NCBI GenBank assembly: GCA_964551445.1
Contig: CAZKCG010000003.1
Location: 1-64,000 of the forward strand
Direction: 5' to 3'
Source: DAOPXV01 sp964551445
GTDB taxonomy: Bacteria; Muiribacteriota; UBA9980
DNA: 64,000 bases
Position numbers and translations under genes: made by a program. Below the pieces are notes generated by a model. The model was not told the DNA's origin and made no database searches. It was given only the letters and a program-made list of their open reading frames with translations. This document shows positions 47,612 to 54,761 of the stretch, piece by piece; position 1 is the first letter of the stretch; each line of letters opens with the position of its first letter.

Positions 47612-48094
47612 ATGAAAAAAAGAAATATGATCTTAACTCTTGTCCTTTCAGCTTTTTTAAGTTTTTCCGCGTATCCGGTTTTCGCTCAGGATCAGGCCTC
47701 TAAAGACACCCGTCCCGCGGCGGACTCTCTGAAAGCGGCCGCTCCGGCCGATGAAAACGAAAAAGAATTCGAGCCTAAAGTAAAAGACAAAGACCCGTTC
47801 AAAACCCTTGTCGCTCCTCCACCGGCCGTAAAAGAAGAGGGCCATTCCAACACGGGCGTGACTCCGATAATACCGCCGGCCCCCATCGCGCCGCTTCCGA
47901 TAAAGGTGACCTTCATCGTCGGCACCGACATAAGAAGATTCGCCGTTATATCGCTCAACAACAAATTTTACGAAATGGTCAACGGCGACGAAGCCGAATC
48001 AGGCCTTTTCAAGGTCATAGAGATCACTGACCGCGCGGTAAAAGTATGGGATTCTAAAGTTCAAAAAGAACGCGTTATAGAAATGAAATATTAA
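47612..48094 (+). CDS. Secreted PilP/GspC-like protein
   Basis: 160 residues with signal peptide (1-25, ending VFAQD), an acidic/basic linker, then KDPFKTLVAPP, a proline stretch (IIPPAPIAPLPI) and a ~70-residue beta domain (VTFIVGTDIRRFAVISLNN...GDEAESGLFKVIEITDRAVKVWD). The order DPF, Pro-rich linker and small beta domain with a G-x-x-V-x-x-I ending is that of PilP and GspC periplasmic proteins, which connect the inner-membrane part of type IV pilus or type II secretion machines to the secretin. No other pilus gene is in the window, so the assignment is by pattern only. AAAGGAG gives a strong start. Confidence 0.6.
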   Translation: MKKRNMILTLVLSAFLSFSAYPVFAQDQASKDTRPAADSLKAAAPADENEKEFEPKVKDKDPFKTLVAPPPAVKEEGHSNTGVTPIIPPAPIAPLPIKVTFIVGTDIRRFAVISLNNKFYEMVNGDEAESGLFKVIEITDRAVKVWDSKVQKERVIEMKY

Positions 48095-48227
48095 CGGAGT
48101 TCCTTCGTCCCGCGCAGATCACGCTTGCATAAACGCTCCGGACTGGCATCGCTCATAAGTTAAAAAGCATCGCGGCATCATTGCCCGTTAATGGATGCGC
48201 CAAACAATAATAAAAGGCGGCCGTCAA

Positions 48228-49562
48228 ATGAAAAAGAAGTTCATGTTCTATCTTCTGGTCATAATTTCTCTGACCTCTTTTTCGATCGCCTTTTTAATAA
48301 GCGCTTTTTCAGAAAGAACGATAGCCGGCATCCTCGAAACCGATAAGAACGACGTCATAAACCAGATCAAACAGCGGCTCCTGCTTTTCGACAAATACCT
48401 CTTCGTCTTCGAATCCGGAATGCGCGAGATCGCCCAGACCGCCATCTTAAACATCTCGAAAGAACTCAGGGACCCGGACTCCACGAAAAAAATAACGCCC
48501 GTCGAAATAAAAAGCCTGGCCGTCAAGAACGGCGTCAGCGAGATCTACTTCGTTAACCGCGAGGGGACCGTCTATAACACTTCGTTCCGCCCCGACATGG
48601 GACTTAACATAATAAGATCCAACAGCGACATAGCCGACTTCATAAGGTCCATGTTCGGTAAAAGCGAAGTGAACGTGCAGCGCATCGGCATCTCCATGAA
48701 AACCGGATTCGTCAACATGTACGCCTACTACAATCCGCCCGGCACGGACTATCTCATCGAAATTTCAATCTGGCTCAACGACTATATCGACGCCAAATGC
48801 TCAAAAGGCTTCTACGACAAGATCAGAGCGGAACTCTTCAACAACCTGAAAAAAGAGAACACATATCTGAAATCCGTCGACATGTATTCGATAACCGACG
48901 TTTCAAAATGGTCCTTCGTGAACGAAGGCAAGTCATTCGAAGGCGATGCCGATCTCATCAAACGAATATTCGACGAAAAAGAGATACAAATGAAAAAAAA
49001 CGGCGTGACCACTTTTTATAAGACCATCTCGTTCGAATCCAAAGAATTTCCGTGGTCGGACCGTCGCGTGATCATAGAAATAATCTACGATTTCGGCCCT
49101 ATCGACGATTTCAAGGCGAAAGCTTTCTACTATTCGCTTTTAATATGTTCCGCCATCGTAATGATCTCATTCCTTCTGTCCTCTCGCGTTCTGAATAACT
49201 ACATAATCGCGCGCATAATAAACATCAACGAGACGCTGAAAAAAATATCCTCCGGCGATTACTCCGCGCGCATAACCGACGAAAAAAACGACGAGATATC
49301 AAACATTTCGAGCGAAATAAACAACATGGCCGAAAAGATCGGAAGCCGCGTAAAATCCCTCGAGGAGCTTCTCCCGATTTGTCCCTCCTGCAAAAAGGTC
49401 AGGGACGACAAGGGCTACTGGAACCAGGTGGAACAATATTTCCACGAACACTCCGGAATAAAATTCACCCACGGCACATGCCCCGAATGCTTCAAAACCC
49501 TCTACCCCGACCTTTACGCCAAAAACACAGGCCTGCCCGACGCCGAAAAAAAGGAGAACTGA
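48228..49562 (+). CDS. Membrane sensor with HAMP domain and CPxCKK C-terminal motif
   Basis: 444 residues from the ATG at 48228 (an upstream in-frame ATG at 48195 is less likely, because MKKKFMFYLLVIIS is a normal signal anchor and AAAGGCGG precedes it). Membrane helix 1 (about 5-28), a ~270-residue periplasmic sensor region of dCache type, helix 2 (about 305-325) and a HAMP domain (about 330-380). No kinase, cyclase or GGDEF domain follows; instead the protein ends with CPSCKKVRDDKGYW and HGTCPECFKTLYP (C385, C388 and two later cysteines). That motif is found at the ends of many bacterial response-regulator and GAF proteins and should bind zinc. It is followed after two bases by the protease gene. 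Confidence 0.82.
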   Translation: MKKKFMFYLLVIISLTSFSIAFLISAFSERTIAGILETDKNDVINQIKQRLLLFDKYLFVFESGMREIAQTAILNISKELRDPDSTKKITPVEIKSLAVKNGVSEIYFVNREGTVYNTSFRPDMGLNIIRSNSDIADFIRSMFGKSEVNVQRIGISMKTGFVNMYAYYNPPGTDYLIEISIWLNDYIDAKCSKGFYDKIRAELFNNLKKENTYLKSVDMYSITDVSKWSFVNEGKSFEGDADLIKRIFDEKEIQMKKNGVTTFYKTISFESKEFPWSDRRVIIEIIYDFGPIDDFKAKAFYYSLLICSAIVMISFLLSSRVLNNYIIARIININETLKKISSGDYSARITDEKNDEISNISSEINNMAEKIGSRVKSLEELLPICPSCKKVRDDKGYWNQVEQYFHEHSGIKFTHGTCPECFKTLYPDLYAKNTGLPDAEKKEN

Positions 49563-49564
49563 TA

Positions 49565-51439
49565 ATGAAAAAAATTTATATTTTCACTTCCGCGCTCTCA
49601 TTCTTATTATTTTTTCCTCTTTTTGCCTGCGCCGGGCCGTTCTCGAAGCTAATGCATGACTTCACTGCGTTCAATGAATCATACGGTTGCGCCTACACCG
49701 TCACATATTCCGCTGACGAGCGAGTCTCGTCCATAACGGCGAAAGATCCGGCGCGTTTCTCCGGAAATGATCAGGACATATCAATGGCGGCTAACTACTC
49801 AAACAAAAACAAGAATTCATTTAGCCAAACTCCGAGCCGGCCCGAACAAAGTCCATCCTCAACCATTCATAATTCACTATTATCAGCTTTAAACCCGGCG
49901 GCATCAAATTCATCTTCAACGATAAAAGCCGGCGAAACACCCAATCCCGAAACTATATCAGCGGCGCTCGGCTTCATAAAGAGCGCCTCAAAAATTTTCG
50001 GCATAACCGACATGAACGGCCTTCGCCATGAAAAAACCATGACCGCCGGCAATATAACGCATATTATATTTTCACAATATTATAACGATAAGAAAATATT
50101 CGGCTCGGAACTTCGCGTAAGCGTCAACGCCGCGGGCCGGGTCGTCTCAGCCGGAAACTCGATAGCGCCCGCGCCATCGCAAAATACGGACTGGAACAAA
50201 AATAACCCGCCCTCTAAAAACGCTTCGCCTGCATATATCGTCGGAAAAAGCCTCGCCCTGGACGCTGCCATGAATTCCATAAAATGCGAAGCGTTACGCG
50301 GCAGCGCCAGCATCGATGAAATTGTATATTCAGAAAACCATATGTTTTGCGGCGCGTACCTCATAAAACTTCCGTCAAAGAAACCGCTCGGCGATCTCAT
50401 CTGCGTCGTGAACGCGGAGAACGGAAGCGTCATATCCGTAACCGATATTTTAAAATACAATGTTTCAAAGGAAAAAGTTCCGCTCGGTTCGGTATATGTA
50501 TCCAACCCTTTGAAATGCGGAATAACTCAGGAGCCGCTTTTGGGCCTTGTCTCCACCTATAAATATCTCAGCGGCAAGTACGCCGCGGTCGGCAACGAGG
50601 ACGCCGACAACGCGCAGGACAGGATCAGGCCTGACGCCGCGGGCAATTTCATTTTCGACCCGAAAAACACTCATTTCGACGAGGTCAGCGCTTATTTTTA
50701 CGCCAACCGCGTTCACGCCCTCTATAACGCTCTCGGTTTTTCGGCGCTCGATAAACCGGTCTCGATAATCGTCCACTGCAACAACACCCTCGACAATGCC
50801 TTTTATTCGCCGATATTCGGCTATATCGAAATAGACAACTGCGAGCGCAAGAACGATCTGGCGCAGGAAGAGGCAGTGCTTTTCCATGAATATTCGCACG
50901 CGGTAACGCATGAGATATTAAATCTGACGGGCGGCGAAGCGGGCGCCATGAACGAAGCCTTCTCCGATTATTTCCCGGCTTCATTCACGGACGACGCACT
51001 GATAGGCGAATGGATAGTGGCGAAACAGAACAGGCCCTATCTTCGCACTCTTGAGAACACGGCGCATTATCCCGAAGATATCCATAACGAAACGCACGAC
51101 GACGGACAGATCTATAGCGGCGCGCTGTGGCAGATAAGAAAGATCATCGGCGCGAAGGACTGCGATATAATAACTCATTACTCGAGATATTATCTGACGG
51201 CCATAAAAGATCAGACCTTTTCAGACGGATTGAACGCCATGATATCCGCCGACCGCGAACGCTTCGGCGGCAAATATTCGCAAATTATAATAAACGAATT
51301 CGCATCCCGCGGAATAAAACTCAAAGATGGCCCGTCAACGGCGAAAGAGCTCTCATCGCTCTTAAAATTCGAGGCGCTCAACGGAGACAAAAAAGCCGCG
51401 AAGCTTTACATGGACATACAAAACGGAAATTTAAAATAG
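49565..51439 (+). CDS. Secreted thermolysin-like (M4) metalloprotease
   Basis: The true start is the ATG at 49565: AAGGAG lies nine bases upstream, and the product then begins with a signal peptide ending FACAGPF. Earlier in-frame starts fall inside the sensor gene. 624 residues: signal, low-complexity stretch, FTP-type propeptide (about 135-200, ITDMNGLRHEK...ELRVSVNAAGRVVS) and catalytic domain with HEYSH (441-445) and the third zinc ligand E464 in NEAFSD, 19 residues later (20 in thermolysin). This should be an exported neutral protease matured by removal of the propeptide. Two bases separate it from the sensor gene, so they are co-transcribed; its stop codon lies within the 262-bp element. 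Confidence 0.92.
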   Translation: MKKIYIFTSALSFLLFFPLFACAGPFSKLMHDFTAFNESYGCAYTVTYSADERVSSITAKDPARFSGNDQDISMAANYSNKNKNSFSQTPSRPEQSPSSTIHNSLLSALNPAASNSSSTIKAGETPNPETISAALGFIKSASKIFGITDMNGLRHEKTMTAGNITHIIFSQYYNDKKIFGSELRVSVNAAGRVVSAGNSIAPAPSQNTDWNKNNPPSKNASPAYIVGKSLALDAAMNSIKCEALRGSASIDEIVYSENHMFCGAYLIKLPSKKPLGDLICVVNAENGSVISVTDILKYNVSKEKVPLGSVYVSNPLKCGITQEPLLGLVSTYKYLSGKYAAVGNEDADNAQDRIRPDAAGNFIFDPKNTHFDEVSAYFYANRVHALYNALGFSALDKPVSIIVHCNNTLDNAFYSPIFGYIEIDNCERKNDLAQEEAVLFHEYSHAVTHEILNLTGGEAGAMNEAFSDYFPASFTDDALIGEWIVAKQNRPYLRTLENTAHYPEDIHNETHDDGQIYSGALWQIRKIIGAKDCDIITHYSRYYLTAIKDQTFSDGLNAMISADRERFGGKYSQIIINEFASRGIKLKDGPSTAKELSSLLKFEALNGDKKAAKLYMDIQNGNLK

Positions 51440-51699
51440 TAACAAAAATAATTTTTTCGGGCCGCTTCACGCCTTCCGTGGCTCCAGCGGCACGATCCGA
51501 CTCGCCGCTATTGCGGCTCCCTGGACAAGAGCTTCTAAAATTCGGCGTTGCCAAATTTTGAATCTCTATGGCGCTCAGGCGCGTCGGACGACTTTCGCAT
51601 ATACATTAAATCGCTTTTTGTCGCTTTTCTCTCGGAGGCTCTCGACCATCGTGGTCTTCGCCTCCTCCGAGACATCCCTCAAAAATAATTTTTGTTACT
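51438..51699. mobile_element. 262-bp MITE-like element with 19-bp terminal inverted repeats
   Basis: The left end AGTAACAAAAATAATTTTT (51438-51456) is mirrored at 51681-51699 with one mismatch. Inside is another inverted repeat (TCTCGGAGG...CCTCCGAGA, about 51628-51672) and no credible gene. The left end covers the stop codon of the protease. Size, ends and lack of coding capacity fit a miniature inverted-repeat element. No clear target-site duplication is visible, and there is no second copy in the window, so mobility is unproven; it could instead be a large 3'-end fold. Confidence 0.5.
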
Positions 51700-51840
51700 T
51701 ATTTATTGATAAAACAGAATGGAAAAACCTTGAAATTTGAGGCTTTTCAGCCAAATTTTACGGCATTGCGTCATATCACCAAAAAGCTATTTTCAAATTG
51801 ATACTCGCGGTCTGACAGCGCGTTCCGTTTGTTCTAAAAA
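51700..51840. other. 3' region between convergent genes with a hairpin
   Basis: AAATTTGAGGCT-TTTC-AGCCAAATTT at about 51733-51758 forms a ~10-bp stem with a small bulge. On the minus strand it is followed by CAAGGTTTTT and could terminate the gene 51841-53385. Nothing else seen. Confidence 0.4.
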
Positions 51841-53385
51841 TTATTTGCCTGCCCCGTCATGCACAGGGCATTTGACCGTTATCTTGCCTTTTTCATCTAC
51901 TGAGATCTCGAACTTGTCGCCGGCCGGGCATTTATAAAAATTGGTTATAATGCCTTCGGTGTATAAAGCTTCTTCAGAGACCGAAGCTTTGGCTTCTTTA
52001 TGTTTTGAAAGATAGATAAGCGTGGCGATTTCAATTATCTTCGCGTATTTTTTGCATGTGATCGCGGGCGATATGAAGTATTCGAGTATCGCGCCCCACG
52101 AGTTAGGATGGCTGGTTATGACCGAACATATCGATCTTAGAATATTCTCTTTAAACTCAACGCCAACAAAAATGTCGCGGTCTGCCGTTTTAAAATTTCC
52201 GTTCTTATTAAATTCCGCGGTCAGATTCAAAAGCTTTCTCGTAAACGCCAGCTCTCCCGCCATTACCTTCTGCTCGCGCCTGTTCTTGCTTTCAGCTTCT
52301 ATAAGGTCCACTTCGCCGAGCGCTTCCGCGGTTTCCTTAGCCGACTGCTGAAACTGCTCCGCCAGCTCGTTCGAAAGCTTTAACGCGGTTTCGGACGAAT
52401 CCTGGCTTAAAATGATCTCGACCTTTTTTTCAGAAAAGGTGAAATAGAGCATATCCGTCGCCAAAAGCCCCTCTTTATAGGTTATGTCATGTTCCGCCAG
52501 CGCTTTTTTCAAAAAATCGCTGCCAATGGCGCCGGTCATGGCGTAATTTTTAAGTTTCGACTTCGCGAACGCGCTCTCGCATTTCGCCGCGAATTCATTA
52601 TTGTTATAAAGCGACCCTGCCCCGGTTTTGACCATCTCAACGATCTTTTTAAGGCTCGCCGCGGTCCCGAGTATCACGCGGCCGTTACATACCAATCCGG
52701 CCAGATTATAATATCTGAAAACTTGAAAACCTTCGTGTTCGCCAGTCTTTACATCGGCATAATTTTTGATCGTATCGAACATTTCGGCGAAATCGATATC
52801 TCCGCCGGCCACGCATATAAAATTGAATGTCTGATCCTTCGTTCTCTCGGGCGAAAAAGATATGTCGAGCGTTTTGAGTTTTCCTGAATTTTTCTTTCCA
52901 AATATCAGATTTATATATTCGCCAAAAGATTTCTCTGAAACTTCGCTCAAAAAGGCCTGCACATTGACGCGCGCGACGAACCTGAATTCGTCAGGAATAA
53001 ACTTCAAAAACTCAAGTTCTTTGCTCTTTTTCTCGTCATTTTTTTTATTGCTTTCTATATTTTTAACGGCTTCCACTTTTTTTGGAGCCTCTATTTTTAG
53101 TGGTTCGGCTTTTTTTGGTTCAGATTTGTTCTCTTCAACATTCTTCTTTTCCGGCATGTTTTTATTGCCGCCGTTTTTAGTTTCAGCGGCGGTATCAGCT
53201 TTTTCTGTTTTTTTATCCACGCCTGTCTTTTCTTCCGCGCTTTTTGCCGCACCGTTTTTCGCCGCAACACCTTTATTTTCAATGGCGGCAGCTTTACCAT
53301 CCGGCGGCGCAGCGCCTGCCAGACCAACCGCTGGAAGTATTATGAGCAAAGCTATAATGAAAAAAATGTTCCGTCTTTTAAACAA
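51841..53385 (-). CDS. Secreted Lys/Glu-rich protein with DUF3352-like middle and CPxG/CPVH end
   Basis: 514 residues, TTG start at 53385 with AGGGA eight bases upstream. Signal peptide (1-25, ending GAAPP), a low-complexity Lys/Glu/Ala region (about 28-135), a globular region (about 140-430) starting IPDEFRFVARVNVQAFLSE, resembling DUF3352-type secreted proteins, and a pilin-like C-terminal segment: a hydrophobic helix (ITCKKYAKIIEIATLIYLSKH) and CPAGDKF...VKCPVHDG with C486 and C506. The same ending is in 30592-32034. No enzymatic motif. It is convergent with the protease. Function unknown; envelope location is inferred. Confidence 0.75.
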   Translation of the reverse strand: MFKRRNIFFIIALLIILPAVGLAGAAPPDGKAAAIENKGVAAKNGAAKSAEEKTGVDKKTEKADTAAETKNGGNKNMPEKKNVEENKSEPKKAEPLKIEAPKKVEAVKNIESNKKNDEKKSKELEFLKFIPDEFRFVARVNVQAFLSEVSEKSFGEYINLIFGKKNSGKLKTLDISFSPERTKDQTFNFICVAGGDIDFAEMFDTIKNYADVKTGEHEGFQVFRYYNLAGLVCNGRVILGTAASLKKIVEMVKTGAGSLYNNNEFAAKCESAFAKSKLKNYAMTGAIGSDFLKKALAEHDITYKEGLLATDMLYFTFSEKKVEIILSQDSSETALKLSNELAEQFQQSAKETAEALGEVDLIEAESKNRREQKVMAGELAFTRKLLNLTAEFNKNGNFKTADRDIFVGVEFKENILRSICSVITSHPNSWGAILEYFISPAITCKKYAKIIEIATLIYLSKHKEAKASVSEEALYTEGIITNFYKCPAGDKFEISVDEKGKITVKCPVHDGAGK

Positions 53386-53554
53386 AGCCTGTTCCCTGCC
53401 TTTTGAAATTTCCGCTCTTATTTTCCTGCGTGAATATTATTAATTATAGCTAATTTTGACATTTTCATTCAAAGGGAACTCGAAAACATAAATATCCCTC
53501 AATGTGTTTTTCATTATAGCACAAATCAACCGTTCTTCCATAGGGCGGGCCGCA

Positions 53555-53592
53555 TAAAAAAATCCCCCGTTCTCAAAAGAGTTCGGAGGATT
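53555..53592 (-). terminator. Terminator of the FecR gene
   Basis: On the minus strand, AATCCTCCGAACTC, a TTTT loop and GAGAACGGGGGATT form a 14-bp stem with one 2x2 internal loop, followed by seven T's. It lies about 30 bases after the FecR stop. Confidence 0.8.
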
Positions 53593-53623
53593 CTTTGTTG
53601 TATTCCTGGATTTCTAAGCTATA

Positions 53624-54421
53624 TTATTGTCCTGATACGTTTTCGATCGCTCTCATGTCCGAGAAATTTTTGTAGGTGTTGTAAGCTTCGGATACTTCGG
53701 GCAATTTTTTGCGGAGTTCAAGCTGTTTTTTCATTTCAGGATTCGTTCCGGCTTCGGCCTGGTCGATACCCGCGAAAAGAAGGTCGATATATCTTGTGTA
53801 CGCGCTCTTTTCGTTTGAAGCCTGCCAGTCGCCCTCTGAGAATTCGCTTGCGAGTCTTGTATCGAAGGTCGAAGGTTCGGATATCGAATTTTCTTCGATA
53901 TTAGCCTGGAGGCCTTCGGTGAGCATCGTCGATTTGTTGTTCGTTTTAGTTTCGACGCTGCCTTTCCATACTTTTACGGCGCCTGTGTCTTTTTTGTTCG
54001 TTTTGTCGACTTTTACCGAAAAGACGGTTCCGCGAACGCCTGCTACGAAAGTAGGAGCTACGACTTCGAATTTCGATCCGACTTTTACGATCCTGAACCA
54101 TGTCTGGCCGTTAAAGAGTTTTACGGTTTCAAGGGCGAATTCGAGTTCGCTGTTGGGGCCGACCCTTAAAATGTTACCGTCGACATAGCATACTTCGAGT
54201 TTTGAGCCGTTTCCGAGCTTGACTCTATCACTGACGTTGATTATATCCGTTTGATTGAGCTTGACCCATTCTGTCTGTTCTGCCCTGCAGATCTGGGCCT
54301 CACCGTTAATAAGCGATACTTTACCTACACTTATATTATCTTTCGAAAAAGCGAAATTAAAGTTCAAAGAACAGATCAATACTGCCATACAAACCAGGAT
54401 GGCGATTCTTTGTAATTTCAC
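53624..54421 (-). CDS. Secreted FecR-domain protein
   Basis: 265 residues from the GTG at 54419-54421, preceded by AGGGGGTG; longer in-frame versions would start inside the promoter itself. Signal peptide (1-25, ending FNFAFS), then a FecR domain (about 30-185): KLGNGSKLEVCYVDGNILRVGPNSELEF, FRIVKVGSKFEVVAPTFVAGVRGTVFSVKVD and VKVWKGSVETK. The C-terminal part is helical and polar. Classic FecR is an anti-sigma regulator with a membrane anchor; this version has a signal peptide and no cytosolic domain, so it more likely acts as an envelope protein. Its transcript carries a long structured leader and begins at a perfect consensus promoter. Its stop is followed by a terminator, so it is a single-gene unit. 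Confidence 0.85.
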   Translation of the reverse strand: MKLQRIAILVCMAVLICSLNFNFAFSKDNISVGKVSLINGEAQICRAEQTEWVKLNQTDIINVSDRVKLGNGSKLEVCYVDGNILRVGPNSELEFALETVKLFNGQTWFRIVKVGSKFEVVAPTFVAGVRGTVFSVKVDKTNKKDTGAVKVWKGSVETKTNNKSTMLTEGLQANIEENSISEPSTFDTRLASEFSEGDWQASNEKSAYTRYIDLLFAGIDQAEAGTNPEMKKQLELRKKLPEVSEAYNTYKNFSDMRAIENVSGQ

Positions 54422-54592
54422 TACTACACCCCCTATACTAAATTTTTTTTCGTCGCCCCAATATCTATACCCCGCCATAGCCCAAACTCCCGAAGGACTA
54501 AGGTTCAACAGGCGGCGGTATGTCAAGGACGATATCAATACCGGCGTTTTTCCACCGGTCTCAGTAGAAAATAATAATAATTTCGTACTGAT
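54422..54592 (-). ncRNA. ~170-nt structured 5' leader of the FecR gene (candidate cis-regulatory RNA)
   Basis: Between the promoter and the FecR start the minus strand can fold. One hairpin is ACCGGTG-GAAAAA-CGCCGGT (about 54540-54560). A second, larger one pairs ATACCGCC with GGCGGGGTAT (a 2-base bulge) and encloses an inner hairpin with a TTCG loop (about 54470-54522). A purine-rich run with AGGGGGTG ends the leader at the start codon. I could not match it to a riboswitch family I know. Folding was done by eye. Confidence 0.45.
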
Positions 54593-54598
54593 GAATAA

Positions 54599-54627
54599 AT
54601 TATACAATACAAAGTGAGTTTTGTCAA
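54599..54627 (-). promoter_or_regulatory. Perfect consensus promoter of the FecR gene
   Basis: Minus strand: TTGACA (54622-54627), 17-base spacer, TATAAT (54599-54604). Start of transcription near 54592. Confidence 0.9.
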
Positions 54628-54678
54628 ATTTTTAACCGAAAAAACTCCTTTAGCACCTCCCCTAAACGCATTATTTTC

Positions 54679-54707
54679 TTGCAATTTTCAAGAATTTCTG
54701 ATAAATT
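54679..54707 (+). promoter_or_regulatory. Possible promoter of the 1700-residue protein gene
   Basis: TTGCAA (54679-54684), 17 bases, TAAATT (54702-54707): four of six matches in each hexamer at ideal spacing. Confidence 0.4.
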
Positions 54708-54761
54708 GAAATTAATTTATCGCCCGCGGATTTTAGCGGCAAAAAACGAAAGGAACCATAA

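Noticed and set aside
49379..51439. 686-residue version of the protease starting inside the sensor gene
   Set aside because: The first 62 residues are out-of-frame reading of the sensor C-terminus; ATG 49565 has a ribosome site and signal peptide.
52862..53443. 193-residue plus-strand Phe/Ser/Ala-rich frame
   Set aside because: It mirrors the Lys/Glu/Ala-rich region of the gene 51841-53385; the hydrophobicity is an artefact of reading AAA/GAA/GCC codons backwards.
54422..54592. TPP-riboswitch-like words (CTGAGA and GAACCTT) in the FecR leader
   Set aside because: The order and the pairing partners of the TPP family (GGGG...ACCCTTTGAACCTGAT) are missing, and no thiamine gene is nearby. The GEMM c-di-GMP motif also failed on its GACGCAAAGC core.
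53624..54607. 327-residue version of the FecR protein starting at 54607
   Set aside because: Its start codon is inside the -10 of the perfect promoter, so it cannot be transcribed from it; the GTG at 54421 has a ribosome site and signal peptide.
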